DNA from: Chlorokybus atmophyticus
Lineage: Eukaryota; Streptophyta; Chlorokybophyceae; Chlorokybales; Chlorokybaceae
Assembly (NCBI GenBank): GCA_009103225.1
Contig: RHPI01002533.1
Location: 1,659,802-1,723,801, forward strand
Direction of reading: 5' to 3'
DNA length: 64,000 bases
The notes under the pieces were generated by a model. It was not told the DNA's origin, did not search any database, and saw nothing but the letters and a program-made list of their open reading frames with translations. Positions 58,974 through 64,000 of this stretch are shown piece by piece. Position 1 is the stretch's first letter, and each line of letters opens with the position of its first letter. A program made the translations under genes and the position numbers.

Positions 58974-60502
58974 GCTGCTGCTACTGTTGCTGTCATCATT
59001 GCTGGTGCTACTGTTACTGTCAACACTCGACCAACACACTAATAGTTTTAAAACAAACACACAACCCGCTTACCAGGCGGAGCCACTCGTCTCTGTATGC
59101 GCCCTTGAGCAGGCGGTCCATGCGGCGTTCCCCCGCGACGGCGTGCAACGCAGCCACGCTGGCCATCTGCTCCGCCTCCACCGCGCTCCCGCACGGTGCT
59201 GTGTATTGTGTACATGTGTGTAAGAGCGCAGTAAATGATGACGCGAGACACGCCGCCGCACGTTGTTGGGAGAGTTAGCTACCTTGTCGGTACCACACGA
59301 TTATGTCTTCAGCGTTGTCTCGTGGGTCTGGCAGAATGGCGCGTGCATGGAAGCCCCCGCCGCCTTCCACTTGCACCTGGACAACAAAGCCATGTGTGAG
59401 AAAGGCACCCGCGTGTGGTGATGTGATTGTGCAAACGAACAATGTGGCAAGTATGTAAGTCATTGACATTAAACATATGGCGCACACACACATGTTTGAA
59501 CTTTGGGTTTGGACGCTTGCCGTTCTTCTGGCACCATTCAGAGATGAGAGTCTTGGGCGTCTTCTCAAAATACTTTGGCGGTTGATCAGTCAAAGCTGAA
59601 GTTCCCTGAACATAAATCACAACAACCATCATATCAATTTGTGCACTCGTGCATGCTACGTGTGGTAGGTGAACTGGCGTGCTCACGTTGGTGGTGTTGG
59701 AGGTTGACGGGCCTGCTGCGTTGTTGTTATTACTATCAGCGGATGATGAGGGCAATGTTGAGTCAGCTGCTTCGTCGGTGGAGACGGGGGCGTTGCCACC
59801 GTCGTGCTTGTTCTTGATGTGGTCCTTGAGGCGGCCGTCCTGCTTGTACTTGCGCTCGCAGAACGGACACTGCACCTCCTGTTGTATGAACAAAAGCGAC
59901 GGGGATGGTAACAATGGTAATGAGGATGAGGAGACGGAACAGAACACACAGCGCAGCAGTGTTCTGCAGGTTTGTGTGTAAGCGTATGTGTTGGGTTGGG
60001 AAGGGGAGAGGGGGGGTATGTGTGTTGCATACTGCAACAACGAACATCATGAGCAGTGGCATACAACTTCAGTTGGGCATACTGTAGGCACAAGAAGCGC
60101 ATGCAGCAGTACAACTGCACATGCACATCCATCAAGCTGCTTGTAACTGTACTGACATCAAGGCAACTGGCAACGAAACATACAATCTGTTTGTAAAGTT
60201 CACCAATCAAATACACCCTACATGCATGCGATGCTATAGATGGTAGCACCCACCAACATCTAGGATTAACCTTATGCTGTGAATCAACTGTACCAAGCTC
60301 CATGATACACAATCCCGCCTCCCGCCAGTTCAACTGAGTCTGTGACAAGCTGTAAATAAAACGAACAAGAAACCTGGCCATCGTTCTTCTTGGGGAGGTC
60401 CTCCCCCTTGCCGCCACAGCCCGCCAGGCCCGAGCTGTAGATGTGGCGCCGCGCCTTCGCCTTGTTCTTGTCCTTGTTCTTGTTGCCGCCTCCGCCCTCC
60501 AT
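53530..60502 (-). CDS. DExH-box RNA helicase, DHX29/DHX57-like, with C2H2, UBA and RWD modules
   Basis: About twenty exons, 4626 nt, 1541 residues: 60502-60374, 59878-59687, 59605-59492, 59376-59283, 59198-59074, about 59038-58718, 58651-58421, 58339-58256, 58186-58131, 58040-57949, 57872-57691, 57581-57481, 57404-57218, 57119-56958, 56880-56746, 56664-56593, 56501-55408, 55274-54839, 54645-54108, 53810-53530. In order: a C2H2 finger (CPFC-x12-H-x4-H), a dsRBD-like segment (TPKTLISEWCQKNGKRP), UBA-like segments (LRALGFDEDDARRAAAQCGD; LSECGYAPAEVRLSLERAGD) flanking ALDWLMLRV, and an RWD domain (EMEVLRAIYGDE, YPHEPPVIAL). The helicase core has Walker A GGTGCGKTTQ, DEVH, SAT and RRGRAGRV; HA2 and OB-fold regions end the protein. 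Relatives act in translation initiation on structured mRNA (DHX29) or RNA surveillance. The intron 57480-57405 has a GC donor. Exon 6 carries poly-Thr and poly-Gln. Confidence 0.93.
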
Positions 60503-60641
60503 GCTCCTTTCCTTGTGCTCCTCCTCCTACTCCGCCTCCACCGCCGCCGCCGCAGCGGGAGGGGCAATCACCTCTTTGAGGCGGCAGCGGAGCACAAGGA
60601 GGGGGACAAGGAGGTGCTGTTTGCGGAGAGAGAGGGTGTGT
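60503..60641. promoter_or_regulatory. Short divergent promoter region
   Basis: 139 bp separate the helicase start (-) from the preferred start of the epimerase-like gene (+). The sequence is rich in CTCC/CCGCC and GGAGG. A more upstream start for the plus gene (open to 60441) would overlap the helicase gene. Confidence 0.45.
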
Positions 60642-63564
60642 ATGGGGGAGGTGGAGGTGAGGGGCGAGGTTGTGCAAAAGCAGGAGGAGGTGGTGGCGGA
60701 GTGGTGGTTCGGGAGGGCGGCGGTGAAGCCAGCGGTGTTGACGCTGAGGACGGCGTTCGGGACGAGCCATTCGTCCAGCCACACCCGCACCAACGCCGCT
60801 GTCACACTCACCGTTGCCGATACTGAAGGTTCAACTGCTACTTGCTTGCTTGGTTGCTGGCATACTCACTTACTTGCATTGATTGCATGCTTACGTCCTG
60901 AAGTGTTCCCATTGTTGCAAGCAACTAGTGCTTGCTATGTTGAAGTGTGATTTCTTTCAAGATTTTGCTTGCTGCAAGCAATTGGTGCTTTAAACTGAAA
61001 GCAACAGTTCGTGCGGTGTTTTCAACACCAACCACAAGTCGACTTCGTCAATCAGCATTGTCGGCATGGGTGCATACTATGCATGCAGCTGATTGACTGT
61101 ACACTCCACAATGTAAAGTCAGGCAGTGCTTTGGGTGTTCAATGAGAGTACGTTGCGTGGTAAGCAGGTTACGGTGAAGCGGGGTTGCCCCCGAAGAAAC
61201 CTGGCGTATACGAGGCAGACTACGCCGACGTGCATGCATTCTTCACAGCCTGGGCAGCCACTGTTACCCAACAACAAGCATCACCCAGCTGGTGCATTGT
61301 AGTTATCTGACAAGCAGTCACTCACACAATCACTTTGCTAGCTTGCTCACCGGCATGCAAACGTGTTTACTGTCACAGTGCAGCCAGCCTCAAACCTGAC
61401 CCCTTTGCCGAGCTGCCAGTTGGTTACTTTGCTTCGCTGCAATATTATAACATTGATGATGCCGATGATGATGGACAAAGCTGTGGTGCTAGCCAAGAGG
61501 AGACTAAGAATGAGGGAGCTGTTCTACTCAATCGCGTCTTCAGGCTGCTGCTTCGTGCACTCGACACGGTAGGCATGACTGTTTCTTTTGCAGTCTGCGT
61601 GGCTGTTGTGATGTTGACTCTGCAGTGTTTGCCACAGAATGCCTTGGCGAGGGAGCCCTTTGCACCAGCTTGCAAGAGCGCGATTGAAACAGCTATTCTG
61701 GACTGCTTGGCACGACACAGGCAAGTCATCTGATAAGCATGACTGTTACAGGTGTGTACAGACGCACCTTTATTCTTCAACTCTCCGTAGTGCAGAGGGG
61801 AGCCGCTCTACCGTACGCTGGGCTTGACCCTTCCCTCCACACCGCTATGGTGAGAACACCCCACTTATTAACTTGTTTCTCAAACAAAACCTCATTCGTT
61901 GGCGCACGCAGTCGATCATTCTACACAGCGGCAATGCACCCCGACATTGCTGTAACGGTCGCGAACGCCCACGCTTTTCGCACACATACGCCCCTGACAA
62001 AGGTTAATACATTGACTTTGCACTGTCTTGGCGCCTGTTGATGTGTGCATGCGCACCTAGTGGGTTCCCATATGTTGCCAGGTGAAGGTTGACATAGACA
62101 TCGAGCGAGCATTGGCTGTTGTGGCGGCTATAGTAGGGCTGGATAAGAATGCTGTTGTTCATGACGGTGATGAAGTGCTGCGCAGAATCAGCGTTGATGC
62201 CAATGCCGCATGGACACCATCTCTAGCCTTGCGGTGAGAACAGATTCACACGCATATGCTGTTTACAACAAAACGCATATGACACATGCACGTGCTCGCA
62301 TGTGCTGTGATTATGCTGCTCCTGCGATCTTCCAATGTGGTGATGTTAAATACTATACTCAGCTTTCTTGAAGCCCTTGGGCCCCTGGAAAAACACATCC
62401 TGGCGATAGAGCAGCCCTTTCCTGCGGACCTCATGTGGGAGCCCTTGTCGACAAATGCAAGTCATGTTGGCCAACAGAAAGGTGTCAACGACACGATATT
62501 TACAGCTTCCATGTAATGCGCATGCAATGCATCAGCACTGATGGTTTGGGTCATTAACAGGTGAAGCATATCACCTAGATGCCTGGCGTGCAGTGCAGCG
62601 TGCATATAAATCCGCGGGGTGAGCTGCATTAGCACTTGCTGTTCTATCAATCTTCTGCATTTATGATGTTGACCTCATCACCATCGTCGTGTCGACATCA
62701 AGTTGTTGTGCAGCGTCCTCGTTATTGCGGACGAGAGCATGCGCACAGCCGCAGATGTCTTTGCCTTGGCGCCTGTCGTGCATGGTACCAATTGTCTGCC
62801 TGCTCGCAAGTAGTGCCACAGTTACAACACCTGTAATGGATATGATGACAGCCAACATCATCATCGGCATTGTGCAAGCAGGGGTTAACATCAAGCTCGA
62901 GAAGGCCGGAGGCTACCGCGCCGCACTCGCTGCAATCGATGCCGCTAGAGGCGCAGACCTTCGCGTTTGGATTGGTAGGGGTTTATGTGGATGCCACCAT
63001 TATCACCATCAGCACCACCATTATCATCGCTGGTCACATACAGGTGTCATGGTGGGCAGCGTGGTGAATTCGACAGCCGCTGCGCAGCTTTTGCCTCTTG
63101 CGGACTATTGCGATCTCGACGGGTCCCTGCTGGTGAGTGTCATGCAAGGTTCTCAGCTCCAACATCTATTGTGCTTGTGGAAGGCAACACTATTTATGCT
63201 TTTGCACCGTGTGTCACAGGTCACAGAAGATAGTCAGGAGTTTGAAGGCGGCTTCATCTGGAACACCGGTATTGCTGAACAGTATCACTACATACGCCTT
63301 GTACTTTGTTGCCAGCTACATGCACGCGATCAAACATTGCCAAAACCAACAAGATTCTTACCAACAACATGTAACTGTAGCATTGCTTGGTACCTTGCTT
63401 GACTCTGCTGGTTGGCTAAATGCTGTGCAGCCGAGGCAGCAGGTGTTTGGGATGTGGTGGCAGGCTCCCCTGTGTCGACCAAGTATGGCCACGTTATGCT
63501 GGCGGAGGGTCTTGGTGGCTTGGGTGTGCGGCGCAAGAGCGAGCACGCCGTAAGAGCGAGATGA
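60642..63564 (+). CDS. Enolase-superfamily enzyme, dipeptide (L-Ala-D/L-Glu) epimerase-like
   Basis: Thirteen exons: 60642-60828, 61168-61291, 61379-61568, 61626-61724, 61752-61786, 61912-62002, 62082-62233, 62363-62512, 62714-62784, 62882-62974, 63044-63132, 63220-63268, 63431-63564; 1464 nt, 487 residues, all phases fit. N-terminal cap: VLTLRTAFGTSHSS, TEGYGEAGLP. Barrel: LTK|VKVDID (KxK acid/base), RISVDANAAW (metal Asp), LAIEQPFPAD (metal Glu), VLVIADESM (metal Asp), HGVNIKLEKAGG (second catalytic Lys) and YCDLDGSLL (DxD that binds the dipeptide amino group in epimerases). These are the complete active-site residues of the Ala-Glu epimerase group of the muconate-cycloisomerase subfamily. 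The protein is about 130 residues longer than bacterial members because of an acidic insertion (NIDDADDDGQS) and a second near STNASHVGQQKG. The true substrate is unknown. Confidence 0.85.
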
Positions 63565-64000
63565 TAGTCAAAGACGCCGCCATGGGTGGGCCAAAGTATA
63601 TGTGTGTTGCACGTATACTCACGTACCATAAACATGCATAATGTCAGCTAGTATGATGTAGCACCCAGCATATAGAATATGAGTGTTGCGAGGTGCTTGC
63701 ACTTGGTGTACCAAAGGGTTTATGCCTCAAATGGCGACAAGCTATTGTGTGTGCTGAATGCAAACGAGAGTTCTCAACGGTTGCTTACCATAATGAAGGC
63801 TTTCCACGTAAGTGATGCAATGACTACGAGCAATCTCCCCCCCACCCCTTCTTTTGGTCGACAACTTTGGCAATGAGTACAGGCAACTACTGAGGGCAGC
63901 GTGCAATATTCCATCGAATACCCCCCACTCCCCTACACCCCACCCCCTTTGTAACACCCCATTGATTTCGGGGCGAGCGGGGGGGGGGGGGGGGGGGGGG
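63565..64000. other. 3' flank ending in poly-G
   Basis: One short plus-strand ORF (63679-63876, ending before NLPPTPSFG) has no motif. The sequence becomes C/A-rich (CCCCACTCCCC) and ends in a poly-G run at 63979-64000, like the flanks of the internal gaps. Confidence 0.4.

Noticed and set aside
61721-61751. A further GC-AG intron (CACAG|GCAAGTC) in the epimerase-like gene
   Set aside because: The GT donor three to four bases on (CAA|GTCATC at 61725) gives the correct phase to the next exon, so no GC donor is needed.
1-64000. Naming the organism as a particular alga (for example a Mesostigma-like streptophyte)
   Set aside because: Gene content and telo-boxes point to the green lineage, but nothing in the sequence identifies a genus without database comparison.

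Overview
This window looks like nuclear DNA of an intron-rich eukaryote, most likely a green alga or early streptophyte-type alga. The evidence is a raffinose-synthase-type glycosidase, a phytocyanin (blue copper protein), an FPA-like RRM/SPOC protein, and plant-type telo-box motifs (AAACCCTA) just upstream of ribosome-related genes. I cannot name the species from sequence alone. About 110 introns were placed by matching conserved protein motifs, donor/acceptor sites and reading-frame phase; most exon coordinates below keep the frame exactly. Three runs of N, each flanked by long G or C homopolymers, break the sequence, and the window ends in a poly-G run.

Layout from left to right: the 3' end of a BEACH/WD40 (neurobeachin-type) gene (+); a palindrome-rich then very AT-rich intergenic stretch; a raffinose synthase/Sip1 family gene (+); an LRAT-domain protein (-); tRNA-Thr(UGU) followed by a 137-bp tandem duplication; TRAPPC3/BET3 (-) head-to-head with NOP56 (+); an unknown Cys/His-motif protein (+); a long kelch-repeat protein with a glutamine-rich repetitive tail (-) head-to-head with a phytocyanin (+); an FPA-like RNA-binding protein (-) head-to-head with a coiled-coil protein (+); ribosomal protein P2 (-) head-to-head with an inositol-polyphosphate 5-phosphatase (+); a TlyA-type rRNA methyltransferase (-) head-to-head with a RUN/PX/Rubicon-homology protein (+); and a UBA/RWD DExH helicase (-) head-to-head with an Ala-Glu-epimerase-like enolase-superfamily enzyme (+).

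The genes are mostly unrelated housekeeping genes, but some share a theme. NOP56 (snoRNP core), ribosomal P2 and the TlyA-like methyltransferase serve ribosome biogenesis or function, and the helicase has the architecture of DHX29/DHX57-type translation or RNA-surveillance helicases. BET3, the BEACH protein, the 5-phosphatase and the PX/Rubicon-type protein belong to membrane trafficking and phosphoinositide biology. Seven head-to-head gene pairs occur in 64 kb, two of them separated by less than 150 bp.

The most noteworthy observations are an apparent excess of GC-AG introns with the donor AG|GCAAG(T/C), telo-boxes at several promoters, perfect palindromes embedded in introns and intergenic DNA, the unusual RUN-PX-Rubicon domain combination, a kelch protein built one repeat per exon with uniform phase-1 introns, and a phytocyanin with an extra C-terminal domain.
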